Shown here: piece after piece, positions 1 through 6,425 of the stretch
Layout of the letters: every line of letters begins with the position of its first letter
Position numbering within the stretch: the stretch's first letter is position 1
Assembly: GCA_002771355.1 (NCBI GenBank)
Contig: PCSU01000055.1
Span: 1-11,455 of the forward strand
Length of the DNA stretch: 11,455 nt
Direction of reading: 5' to 3'
Source: a candidate division WWE3 bacterium CG22_combo_CG10-13_8_21_14_all_39_12
GTDB taxonomy: Bacteria > Patescibacteriota > 4484-211 > GCA-002791395
Notes under the pieces: model-generated
What the model saw: the letters and a program-made list of their open reading frames with translations, nothing else
Databases searched by the model: none
What the model was told of the DNA's origin: nothing
Program-made: the position numbers and the translations under genes

Positions 1-1
1 C

Positions 2-100
2 ATCGAATGGTGGCTAAACAATCGACCGATGAAGTGTTTGGGGTACATGACACCTCATGAGAAAATGGAACAACTGAAAATTAAGCTTACATCAGCTTAA
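2..100 (+). CDS. IS30-family transposase, C-terminal fragment (cut by window edge)
   Basis: The open frame from the window edge reads IEWWLNNRPMKCLGYMTPHE and continues to a TAA at 98-100. The pattern L-N-N-R-P-x-K-x-L-G-Y-x-T-P-x-E is the C-terminal signature of IS30-type DDE transposases, just after the catalytic domain. Only the last 32 residues are visible, so whether the full transposase is intact cannot be judged. The expected terminal repeat lies directly downstream, as it does in IS30 elements. IS481 or IS3 transposases have a related RPH/L-Y-TP tail, but the NNRPxKxLGYxTP spacing fits IS30 best. Confidence 0.8.
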   Translation: MEWWLNNRPMKCLGYMTPHEKMEQLKIKLTSA

Positions 101-109
101 TTGCCATGT

Positions 110-133
110 GTTGCACTTCCACGTTGAATGTAC
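110..133 (+). mobile_element. Probable terminal inverted repeat of the IS30-type element
   Basis: Ten bases after the transposase stop, the sequence has a TTGCACTT...TTGAAT layout. This resembles the ends of IS30-family elements, which carry a TTGCA-type start and a TTGAAT core. The opposite end lies outside the window, so the repeat could not be matched to a partner. The element boundary is therefore inferred and not shown. Confidence 0.5.
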
Positions 134-167
134 ATCATGTTCACCCGCAACACGATACAACCTGTAG

Positions 168-173
168 TATAAT
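168..173 (+). promoter_or_regulatory. -10 box (TATAAT) for the 126-residue gene
   Basis: A perfect TATAAT lies between the IS end and the gene starting at 230. The best -35 match, TTCACC at 140-145, is weak and 22 bases away. Unlike most promoters in this window, this one leaves a leader of about 50 bases that carries a Shine-Dalgarno site. Confidence 0.45.
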
Positions 174-229
174 CATATTCCCGAAAGATATTGTACGTTC
201 ACATTATCAAGTTACGAAAGGAAGTTTAC

Positions 230-610
230 ATGACAACCCCGACTCCCATTCTTGTTACAGTATGGCAATCTGAGTATGGCAAAAACCTCAACCGGGTCGA
301 ACAATCAGATGGACGACCGAAAGAATTATCTGTATCAAAAAGCCATCTTACAATCGACCTCTGGGGAGATTGGATTCCCGAGATGGACCATTTCTATTTC
401 GATGGTCTCCTGTACCGCTTCAGCCCGAACACCAACCGGCTATACATACAGGATTTCAAGACTCAGCAGGAACGTGGTCTACAGACACCATGGTACGGTG
501 TACAAGGTTTTCTAATGGCAGATAACACTGTCCGTCGACCTTTTGTTGTTTCACACATGCCAAGGTGGGCCGACAAACCTGTTGTTTTTCAAATCGACTG
601 GCCTAAATAA
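230..610 (+). CDS. Hypothetical protein, 126 residues
   Basis: I do not recognise this protein. The ATG at 230 is chosen because AAAGGAAG ends six bases upstream and is a good ribosome-binding site; a TTG at 191 would add 13 residues without one. The product is rich in Trp, Tyr and Pro, has no membrane segment or signal peptide, and looks like a small soluble beta-rich protein (for example YFDGLLYRFSPNTNRLYIQD). It stands alone between an IS30 end and a strong terminator. Base composition is visibly more GC-rich than in the following genes, and it is the only gene here with a clear Shine-Dalgarno site. This suggests a separate origin, possibly by transfer alongside the insertion sequence. Function is unknown. 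Confidence 0.7.
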   Translation: MTTPTPILVTVWQSEYGKNLNRVEQSDGRPKELSVSKSHLTIDLWGDWIPEMDHFYFDGLLYRFSPNTNRLYIQDFKTQQERGLQTPWYGVQGFLMADNTVRRPFVVSHMPRWADKPVVFQIDWPK

Positions 611-638
611 CGGCCTGTTCCCAACCCCTTAACCTGTA

Positions 639-669
639 GAGCCTGCACCAGATGGTGCAGGCTCTTTTT
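639..669 (+). terminator. Rho-independent terminator after the 126-residue gene
   Basis: Arms GAGCCTGCACC (639-649) and GGTGCAGGCTC (654-664) form a perfect 11-bp stem with a 4-base AGAT loop, followed directly by TTTTT (665-669). It begins 28 bases after the stop of the upstream gene and separates it from the dihydrouridine synthase promoter. Confidence 0.92.
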
Positions 670-670
670 A

Positions 671-698
671 TTGCCACAACAGCAAGTTATGATATAGT
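671..698 (+). promoter_or_regulatory. Probable promoter of the dus operon
   Basis: TTGCCA (671-676) and TATAGT (693-698) are 16 bases apart and lie just after the terminator. The predicted transcript would begin roughly 18 bases before the ATG at 723, with no Shine-Dalgarno site visible in that short leader. Confidence 0.5.
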
Positions 699-722
699 TG
701 CCTACATTACTCCACAATATTC

Positions 723-1676
723 ATGAACATCTGGCAACAACTAAAAAAACCAATCTTTGCACTAGCACCCATGGAGGATGTAACCGATACCGTTTTTAGA
801 CGCATTGTTACGTCCTGCGCCGCACCTGACATAATGTTTACAGAATTCACAAGCGTAGATGGTATGGATTCCGAAGGATCAGTTCACGTTTCACATCGAC
901 TAAAATTTGATAATTCCGAAAAACCTCTTATAGCACAAATCTGGGGAACAACTCCCGAAAGTTATTTTAATGCAGCTCAAGAATTACAAAAAAGAAATTT
1001 TGATGGAATCGATATTAATATGGGTTGTCCTGTTCCAAAAATAATAAAAAAAGGTTGTTGTAGTGCACTAATAAATGACCACACCAAAGCAAAAGAAATT
1101 ATTGACGCCACTCGAAGCGGAGCCGGGAAACTAACCTTAAGTGTCAAAACTCGCATTGGATTTAAAACCATTGTTACTGATGAATGGATTGGGTTTTTAC
1201 TTGAACAAAACTTAGATGCCCTCACCATTCATGGGCGAACCACCAAAGAATTATCAAGTGTACCCAACCATTGGGATGAAATTGGAAAAGCTGTAGCGCT
1301 TAAAAACCGCATTGCACCTCACACGATAATTCTTGGGAACGGAGATATTATGAGTAGGGAAGAGGGATTAGAAAAAATTGAACAATGTGGACTAGACGGT
1401 GTCATGATTGGTCGTGGTATTTTTAGTAACCCTTGGATCTTTGACAAAACCACAGCTCAAACTGATCTATCTTCACAAAAAATGCTCAAGCTATTTTTAT
1501 CTCATATCAACCTTTTTGATGAAACTTGGGGAACCCAAAAGAACTTTGCTATCTTAAAAAAATTCATTAAAATGTATGTAACAGGTTTTGATGGAGCCGG
1601 GAAAATGCGACACGAATTATCACAAAGCTCATCGATAGATAACCTAAAAGATAAGGTAGAAAAACTGATATACTAA
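723..1676 (+). CDS. dus: tRNA-dihydrouridine synthase (Dus, FMN-dependent)
   Basis: This enzyme reduces selected uridines in the tRNA D-loop to dihydrouridine, using FMN and NADPH in the cytoplasm. The 317 residues match the usual bacterial length. The N-terminal FMN barrel shows LAPMEDVTD near residue 14, then GIDINMGCP with the catalytic Cys102, KTRIG with Lys142, IHGRT with His170 and Arg172, GNGDI, and the phosphate-binding GVMIGRG. A short helical domain follows. The loop after the catalytic Cys reads KKGCCSALI, where many Dus proteins have GxGAxLL. The ATG at 723 gives the expected N-terminus with the conserved PIFALAPM close to the start. It is first in a plus-strand run, with 9 bases to the histidine kinase. 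DusA, DusB and DusC cannot be told apart here; it most resembles DusB-like proteins. Confidence 0.93.
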   Translation: MNIWQQLKKPIFALAPMEDVTDTVFRRIVTSCAAPDIMFTEFTSVDGMDSEGSVHVSHRLKFDNSEKPLIAQIWGTTPESYFNAAQELQKRNFDGIDINMGCPVPKIIKKGCCSALINDHTKAKEIIDATRSGAGKLTLSVKTRIGFKTIVTDEWIGFLLEQNLDALTIHGRTTKELSSVPNHWDEIGKAVALKNRIAPHTIILGNGDIMSREEGLEKIEQCGLDGVMIGRGIFSNPWIFDKTTAQTDLSSQKMLKLFLSHINLFDETWGTQKNFAILKKFIKMYVTGFDGAGKMRHELSQSSSIDNLKDKVEKLIY

Positions 1677-1685
1677 ACTAAACTC

Positions 1686-3695
1686 ATGAAAAACAAAATT
1701 CTGCCCGAATTATTTACTCCGCTGGAACTCAGTAAAATTAGATGGAAATCACAAGTCTATACACACATCTTTTTCGGGTTTTGGATTTCAATGCTTGTTG
1801 CATACTCTTGGAATATAGGAACTACAGCAATCCTCATTACTGCGGCTTTGTATTTTGCGCTTTATATTTTTATATACATTCCACTCTTTGCCTTTTTACC
1901 CCACCTGACTCTTAAGCCAATCCTTCCAGAATTAAAAAGAATAAAAAATGGAGACCAACCGACAGAGGCGCAAGCGGAAAAAATGATTGTTTTTTTGCTT
2001 GGTCTTCCAAGACGTGCAATCATTGAAAATGTTTTTGTAACAATGTCAGCCTATATTCTTGGTTCGATTTTGTGGCTCCTTAACGTTATTCCCGAACTTC
2101 AAAACATCATTCATGTTGTTATTTTTCAAACACTTTTTCTTGGCCTTATTATTGCAATTACTGAAGCCTTTTATAACTACGCATTCGTACAAGAAAAAGT
2201 CTATGCGTCCATTAAGTACTTAGTTGATATTCACCCCTCACTTTCCAGAAAGCTATTTCACGCATCTTTTACATCTTTACGTACAAAATTACTCATTTCA
2301 ATTAGAGGATTTAGTATTTCTGGCCAAATGTCGATATTGCTTTTTCTCGCAACATATTTAACAATCTCGGTTTCTAATCAGCAAACTCAACAACAAATTA
2401 TTTTCTCGCTACTCCTTGTGATGTTACTTAGTTTTATAAACCTACTATTACTTGCCCCTAAGGTTGCCAATACGTTTACACAACCACTAAATGCGCTTAC
2501 AGAGTGGGGTACTTCAGTTGCAAACGGTAATCTTGATTCTATTATGACAATCAAAACTACCGATGAGCTAGCGGAAGTTATTGCAGCAGGAAACAACATG
2601 GTTCATTCACTTTCTAAAGACCGTAAAAACCTTGCAAAACAACAAAATACTCTGGAGGCTATTATTGATGGTATTGTAGATAGTGTCATTGCTATTGACA
2701 GCAAAAATAAAATAATTTTTGCCAATGAACAAACAGGTCTATTGTTTGGACTTGATGTTGCAAACATTATTCACACTGATGCTGGGACCAAGATAGCAGT
2801 TTTTGATAGTTCCAATAACGATGTAACGTATCGAATATTCTCAAAAACAGACAAACAAATTGCTCGTAGCGAACTAAGACTGGTTGACGCTAAAGGACAG
2901 AGTAAATTTGTAAACATTATTAACACACCCATTTCATCTGATTCCGACGAAACTGCGTACGTTATTGCAATTCACGACATCACCAAAGAACAGGAATTTG
3001 AACAAATGAAAGTTGATTTTGTTTCAATGGCTGCACATGAACTACGAACACCACTCACATCACTTACCGGATATTTAGCAACGCTCCAAGAAGAAATGGT
3101 CGGATTTAGTGAGGACCACCAACTATTTGTTAATCGTAGTTTCGAATCTGCACAACAGCTTATGGATCTGGTTGATGACTTGTTATCAATTTCACGTATT
3201 GAGCGAGGAGTTCTAAAACTTGAAAAAACCCCTACTGATTGGGAAGAACTTTTGTCAGAAGTAGTAAGAGATAGTTCGCGGTTGGCAATGGATAAAAATA
3301 TTTCCATAAAGATTACTGAACCCCAAGTTCCTCTTCCAAAAGTTAGTGTTGATAGGGCACGCATCAAAGAAATATTTCATAATCTTATCTCCAATGCAAT
3401 AAAATATAGCCCCAAAGAGACTACCATTGTTCTAAGTACAGAGCGTAAAGAAAACGACCTCATTACACACATTACCGACCACGGTATAGGTATTCCTAAG
3501 AACTCTATAGGAAAACTTTTTTCTAAGTTTTATCGAGTTTCAGCAAGTGGAAAAGATGCCCACAGCGGGACTGGACTTGGGTTATATATTTCAAAAGCAA
3601 TAATAGAGATGCATAAGGGTGAAATTTGGGTAGACTCACAAGTTGGAAAAGGATCAACGTTTAGTTTTTGTCTCCCCTTAATTACATCGTCTTAA
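1686..3695 (+). CDS. Membrane sensor histidine kinase (HAMP-PAS-HisKA-HATPase)
   Basis: A 669-residue multi-pass sensor kinase that would autophosphorylate and pass phosphate to a response regulator. Residues about 24-70, 112-158 and 212-258 hold roughly six hydrophobic helices with little extracytoplasmic sequence, so the signal may be sensed in or near the membrane. A HAMP-like linker follows (about 256-311), then a PAS-like domain (about 325-437). The HisKA dimer domain carries MAAHELRTPLTS with the phospho-acceptor His451. The ATPase domain has the N box (Asn566, Asn570 in HNLISNAIKYSP), DHGIGIP (Asp598), an F box (FSKFYR) and GTGLGL (628-633). All catalytic boxes look intact. No response regulator lies in the window, so it is an orphan. 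It is placed between dus and pyrD with short gaps and may share their transcript. The signal is unknown. Confidence 0.93.
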   Translation: MKNKILPELFTPLELSKIRWKSQVYTHIFFGFWISMLVAYSWNIGTTAILITAALYFALYIFIYIPLFAFLPHLTLKPILPELKRIKNGDQPTEAQAEKMIVFLLGLPRRAIIENVFVTMSAYILGSILWLLNVIPELQNIIHVVIFQTLFLGLIIAITEAFYNYAFVQEKVYASIKYLVDIHPSLSRKLFHASFTSLRTKLLISIRGFSISGQMSILLFLATYLTISVSNQQTQQQIIFSLLLVMLLSFINLLLLAPKVANTFTQPLNALTEWGTSVANGNLDSIMTIKTTDELAEVIAAGNNMVHSLSKDRKNLAKQQNTLEAIIDGIVDSVIAIDSKNKIIFANEQTGLLFGLDVANIIHTDAGTKIAVFDSSNNDVTYRIFSKTDKQIARSELRLVDAKGQSKFVNIINTPISSDSDETAYVIAIHDITKEQEFEQMKVDFVSMAAHELRTPLTSLTGYLATLQEEMVGFSEDHQLFVNRSFESAQQLMDLVDDLLSISRIERGVLKLEKTPTDWEELLSEVVRDSSRLAMDKNISIKITEPQVPLPKVSVDRARIKEIFHNLISNAIKYSPKETTIVLSTERKENDLITHITDHGIGIPKNSIGKLFSKFYRVSASGKDAHSGTGLGLYISKAIIEMHKGEIWVDSQVGKGSTFSFCLPLITSS

Positions 3696-3716
3696 TAATA
3701 TATGCTAGTTTTAGCG

Positions 3717-3722
3717 TATAAT
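3717..3722 (+). promoter_or_regulatory. -10 box (TATAAT), 6 bases before the pyrD start
   Basis: A perfect TATAAT ends exactly six bases before the ATG at 3729. This is the spacing expected if transcription starts at the A of the start codon (leaderless mRNA). No good -35 is visible. It would give pyrD its own promoter inside the operon-like run. Confidence 0.6.
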
Positions 3723-3728
3723 TTACTC

Positions 3729-4850
3729 ATGAGAAGTGTTATTGGTTCAATGTACCGTAGAATATTAAAACCCATTCTGTTTTTATTTGATCCAGAATCT
3801 GTACATACGGCTTTCATAAAGATGGGAGAGCTACTTGGATCATTTCCTTTATCACAAAGTTTAATCAACTCTACGTTTACCTTCAGACACCCGTCGTTAC
3901 TTCAAAAAATTAATGGCATTACATTTGAAAACCCCGTTGGTCTTTCTGCAGGATTCGATAAAGATGCACATACCGTTAATATTCTGCCTGACGTAGGGTT
4001 TGGATTTGCTCAGATTGGATCAATTACTGCTCTGCCATATGAAGGAAACCCTAAACCACGGTTGTATAGACTCCCATTATCACAAGGTATTGTCGTATAT
4101 TTTGGACTCAAGAATATTGGGGTAAAAAAGATTATAGAAAAATTCAAACAAAATTACGTTTCACCGCGCATCCCCATAAGCATTTCTGTTGCTAAAACAA
4201 ATTGTGATGCTACAGCCAACGAGTCTGCAGGTATGGAGGATTACATTGAAACGTTAACGCAGCTACGCAATCAAAATGTTGGTGATATATATACTATAAA
4301 CATTTCATGCCCCAACACATTTGGCGGGGAACCATTCACTACACCAGAAAAGCTCGAAAGACTGTTACTAAAAGTAGATGAACTAAAAATTACTAAACCA
4401 ATATGGATTAAAATGCCAATCTCTATTTCGGCCGATGAGTTTGACTCGCTAACGAAAGTCGCTACCCGTCATAATGTTCAAGGACTCGTTATCGGAAACC
4501 TTCAAAAAGATCAAACTGATAAATCAATCATTGAACCCATACCCTCTACTATGAAAGGTGGCGTAAGTGGCAAACCCACCTGGGAGTTATCCAACCAACA
4601 TATAAGTAGAACATATAAAAAGTATGGCAACACGTTTATAATTATTGGTGTTGGCGGTATTTTTTCAGCTGAAGACGCGTATGAAAAAATTAAACGTGGC
4701 GCAACATTAGTCCAACTGATTACCGGCATGATATTTATGGGACCACAATTAATCGGTGAAATTAATGAAGGCCTTTATAAGCTTTTACAAAAAGAGGGGT
4801 ATTCAAACATTTCTCAAGCTGTAGGAGCACACCATAAAACAAATTCGTAA
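3729..4850 (+). CDS. pyrD: Dihydroorotate dehydrogenase, class-2-like (pyrimidine synthesis)
   Basis: This FMN enzyme oxidises dihydroorotate to orotate, the fourth step of UMP synthesis; class 2 enzymes pass electrons to membrane quinone. Class 2 features are the N-terminal helical extension with the LFDPESVH motif, NPVGLSAGFDKDA near residue 70, and GSITALPYEGNPKPRLYR. The active-site loop, however, reads NISCPNTFGG with Cys194 (numbered from 3729). Class 2 enzymes normally have Ser there, and Cys is the class 1 base. The usual NRMGFNN segment is also altered (VVYFGLKN). IKMPIS and VIGNLQ complete the barrel. I chose the ATG at 3729 over that at 3702 because a TATAAT lies inside the longer leader, six bases upstream of 3729, and the class 2 N-terminus needs no extra residues. 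Two bases separate it from the next gene. Confidence 0.9.
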   Translation: MRSVIGSMYRRILKPILFLFDPESVHTAFIKMGELLGSFPLSQSLINSTFTFRHPSLLQKINGITFENPVGLSAGFDKDAHTVNILPDVGFGFAQIGSITALPYEGNPKPRLYRLPLSQGIVVYFGLKNIGVKKIIEKFKQNYVSPRIPISISVAKTNCDATANESAGMEDYIETLTQLRNQNVGDIYTINISCPNTFGGEPFTTPEKLERLLLKVDELKITKPIWIKMPISISADEFDSLTKVATRHNVQGLVIGNLQKDQTDKSIIEPIPSTMKGGVSGKPTWELSNQHISRTYKKYGNTFIIIGVGGIFSAEDAYEKIKRGATLVQLITGMIFMGPQLIGEINEGLYKLLQKEGYSNISQAVGAHHKTNS

Positions 4851-4852
4851 GG

Positions 4853-5407
4853 ATGGAACTTTATATACTTAGTGCGCTTGCAATCATTGCAATTCTAATC
4901 ATTATTAACGTTATTGCTTCAATCTTTGCCATGATAAAAGGGGCACCCTATGTTCCCACTTCCCGCAAACACATGCTAACAATGCTTGAATTAGCACAAA
5001 TAACAAAGGAAGATCTCGTAATGGATCTTGGCTCTGGTGATGGAAAATTCTTAATTGAATCGGCTAAAAAGGGTGCCCTGGCAATTGGATATGAAATAAA
5101 CCCTTTGCTAGTGATATTGGCAAATTTACGTGCCAGATTAACAAAAACACCGGGCACATCTCAAACGAAACTGCAAAATATGTGGAGCGCAGATCTATCA
5201 AAGGCTACTGTTGTTTTTCTTTACGCGTTCGGAAGCATAATGACCGATCTTGAAACAAAACTTCAAAAAGAGTTGCCAGAAGGCGCACGTGTAATTTCTC
5301 ATGTATTCACATTCCCAAACTGGATTCCCCAAAAAACAATAGGTTCGGCTAACTTGTATGTTAAGAATTCAAGCGATTATCAATCACCACAACAAACTCA
5401 CCTTTAG
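4853..5407 (+). CDS. Membrane-anchored SAM methyltransferase, FAM173/ATPSC-KMT-like
   Basis: A 184-residue class I methyltransferase with one N-terminal membrane helix (about residues 5-27). Motif I is VMDLGSGDGKF (Asp58-Gly64) and the ribose-binding acidic residue is Glu81 in GYEINP. A motif IV-like stretch, DLSKATVVFLYAFGSIM, is followed by LETKLQKEL and then RVISHVFTFPNW (Trp157). This order matches the FAM173 family, whose mitochondrial member trimethylates a lysine of ATP synthase subunit c and also has an N-terminal membrane helix. From this I infer a protein-lysine methyltransferase acting at the membrane; the substrate here is unknown. It starts two bases after the pyrD stop, so translation is probably coupled. 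Its last 15 or so codons overlap the 3' end of rsmI on the other strand by 47 bases. Confidence 0.8.
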   Translation: MELYILSALAIIAILIIINVIASIFAMIKGAPYVPTSRKHMLTMLELAQITKEDLVMDLGSGDGKFLIESAKKGALAIGYEINPLLVILANLRARLTKTPGTSQTKLQNMWSADLSKATVVFLYAFGSIMTDLETKLQKELPEGARVISHVFTFPNWIPQKTIGSANLYVKNSSDYQSPQQTHL

Positions 5408-6074
5408 GTGTTTTCTCTTCAAAGTGAGCAATACATTCCGTCGCTTTACCTCTAACCGTTTCTTCGTATGTTTTTGTAATCTCTCGAGAAATACTCACGG
5501 GAATATCACCCAGGGTCTTATTAATATCAGAAAGGAGTGAAATTAATCTATATGGAGATTCGTACAAAATAACTGTAGTTTTGGGGAATTCTAATAGCGT
5601 CGTTTTTCTCGCCTGCGTCTTTTTTGAAATAAATCCAGCAAAATAAAATGATGTTGGTGGAAACCCTGAAAGCTGAAGTGCCGGAATAAGAGCTGTTGCA
5701 CCTGGTAAAGCATCAATTACAATTTTATTGTTCACTCCTTGTTGATCAATAACAGCTTTTACAAGCTTGTAACCTGGATCTGAAACAACAGGAGTACCTC
5801 TGTCTGTAACAAGACCAACAATCTTGTCTTGCATAAGAAACGCTAACGCTTGCGGGATTCGCTCATCTCGATTGTGATCATTGTATGAAAGCAAAAGGGG
5901 AGTGTTGTCACCAAAACTAGAGGGTGCATACTCTTTGTATGTATCAAATAATCGTTGCCCGTCACGCGTATCTTCACACAAAACTACATCACATAAAAAC
6001 AATGACTCTACTCCTCGAACAGTCATATCGCCCACATTGCCAATTGGCGTTGGTATTAATATAAGCTTTCCCAT
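5361..6074 (-). CDS. rsmI: 16S rRNA (cytidine-1402-2'-O)-methyltransferase RsmI
   Basis: RsmI 2'-O-methylates C1402 in the decoding centre of 16S rRNA with SAM. Family motifs in order are PTPIGN (residues 8-13), CEDTR (33-37), VTDRGTPVVSDPG (89-101), LPGATALIPAL, ESPYR (172-176), REITKTYEE (197-205) and KGEFVVVI near the end. The 237-residue length fits a short RsmI without the C-terminal extension. The usual Ala of the SDAGTP loop is replaced by Arg92. Two in-frame ATGs lie close together. I prefer 6074 because a minus-strand -10 (CATAAT, 6081-6086) ends six bases before it, the same layout as at other starts in this window; the start at 6080 would add two residues. Its 3' end overlaps the convergent methyltransferase gene and no terminator separates them. 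Confidence 0.94.
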   Translation of the reverse strand: MGKLILIPTPIGNVGDMTVRGVESLFLCDVVLCEDTRDGQRLFDTYKEYAPSSFGDNTPLLLSYNDHNRDERIPQALAFLMQDKIVGLVTDRGTPVVSDPGYKLVKAVIDQQGVNNKIVIDALPGATALIPALQLSGFPPTSFYFAGFISKKTQARKTTLLEFPKTTVILYESPYRLISLLSDINKTLGDIPVSISREITKTYEETVRGKATECIAHFEEKTPKGEFVVVIDNRLNS

Positions 6075-6080
6075 CTCCAT

Positions 6081-6110
6081 ATTATGTCACGAACCAGGAA
6101 GTTATCACAA
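6081..6110 (-). promoter_or_regulatory. rsmI promoter, leaderless layout
   Basis: Read on the minus strand, TTGTGA (6105-6110) and CATAAT (6081-6086) are 18 bases apart. The -10 ends six bases before the ATG at 6074. The -35 lies five bases from the edge of the large palindrome at 6116-6157. Confidence 0.55.
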
Positions 6111-6115
6111 TCAGA

Positions 6116-6157
6116 TTACTTAGGGGCTACCCCGATTTCGGGGTAACCCCTAAGTAA
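6116..6157. repeat. Large intergenic palindrome between two divergent promoters
   Basis: TTACTTAGGGG (6116-6126) pairs with CCCCTAAGTAA (6147-6157), and ACCCCGA (6129-6135) pairs with TCGGGGT (6138-6144). The two stems are joined by a 2x2 internal loop, and the hairpin is closed by only two bases. No run of T follows on either strand and no gene ends here. It sits between the rsmI promoter and the tRNA-region promoter, so a terminator role is unlikely. It may be an operator, a cruciform-forming site or a small palindromic repeat element. Confidence 0.75.
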
Positions 6158-6174
6158 ATAGAAGAGCAATCCCT

Positions 6175-6202
6175 TTGAGAACGTGCATCTATACGGTAAA
6201 AT
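6175..6202 (+). promoter_or_regulatory. Promoter ahead of the tRNA-Gly fragment
   Basis: TTGAGA (6175-6180) and TAAAAT (6197-6202) are 16 bases apart. The predicted start near 6209 lies about five bases before the truncated tRNA copy at 6214, which is normal for a tRNA promoter. This may be the original tRNA promoter, now separated from the intact gene by 114 bases. Confidence 0.6.
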
Positions 6203-6213
6203 GATCAGGTCGG

Positions 6214-6234
6214 GCGGGAATAGCTCAGCTGGCT
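6214..6234 (+). pseudogene. Isolated 5' fragment of tRNA-Gly (first 21 bases)
   Basis: These 21 bases are identical to 6349-6369, the acceptor 5' strand, D-stem 5' strand and D-loop start of the intact tRNA-Gly. The match stops abruptly and no anticodon arm or T-arm follows, so this cannot fold as a tRNA. It could be a remnant of a duplicated tRNA gene or one side of a direct repeat left by an insertion. Confidence 0.8.
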
Positions 6235-6236
6235 TT

Positions 6237-6300
6237 AGAATTTGCCTTACAAATTCTTATAAGTTTGGCAGTGCCAAACTAAAGAGCATGCTCTAGCTAG
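6237..6300. repeat. Cluster of palindromes after the tRNA fragment
   Basis: The first palindrome has arms AGAATTTG (6237-6244) and CAAATTCT (6250-6257) with a 5-base loop. The second has arms AGTTTGGCA (6262-6270) and TGCCAAACT (6272-6280) around a single G. The third is the perfect palindrome AGAGCATGCTCT (6283-6294), which overlaps CTAGCTAG (6293-6300). They follow the truncated tRNA copy directly, and transcripts from the upstream promoter would run through all of them. Confidence 0.7.
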
Positions 6301-6312
6301 AAAACCTAACAC

Positions 6313-6341
6313 TTGAAAACTAAATTTGGGAAAACTTAATT
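6313..6341 (+). promoter_or_regulatory. Probable promoter of tRNA-Gly
   Basis: TTGAAA (6313-6318) and TTAATT (6336-6341) are 17 bases apart. The predicted transcription start falls at about 6348, immediately before the mature tRNA 5' end. Confidence 0.5.
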
Positions 6342-6348
6342 ACAACGT

Positions 6349-6425
6349 GCGGGAATAGCTCAGCTGGCTAGAGCGCCACCTTGCCAAGGTGGAGGTCGCC
6401 GGTTCAAATCCGGTTTCCCGCTCCA
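6349..6425 (+). tRNA. tRNA-Gly (anticodon GCC)
   Basis: A complete 77-base cloverleaf with all arms paired. The acceptor is GCGGGAA with TTCCCGC, and the D-arm is GCTC with GAGC. The anticodon stem is CCACC with GGTGG around TTGCCAA (anticodon GCC at 6383-6385). The T-arm is GCCGG with CCGGT around TTCAAAT. The discriminator base is T and the CCA end is encoded (6423-6425). It reads GGC and GGT glycine codons. Confidence 0.97.

Noticed and set aside
1669..1674. TATACT as a leaderless promoter for the histidine kinase
   Set aside because: It ends 11 bases before the ATG, not six, and lies in the end of dus with no -35. Co-transcription with dus is simpler.
2972..3367. 131-codon minus-strand open frame inside the histidine kinase gene
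   Set aside because: It lies wholly opposite the conserved HisKA and ATPase coding region and its Ser-rich product is typical of an antisense shadow.
6214..6290. A second complete tRNA (for example tRNA-Val with TAC in the loop at 6247-6250)
   Set aside because: The putative anticodon stem does not pair with a seven-base loop holding T before the anticodon, and no T-arm or 3' acceptor strand follows.
6116..6348. CRISPR array or T-box leader
   Set aside because: The repeats are single palindromes of different sequence with no regular spacers, and there is no T-box sequence or downstream synthetase gene.
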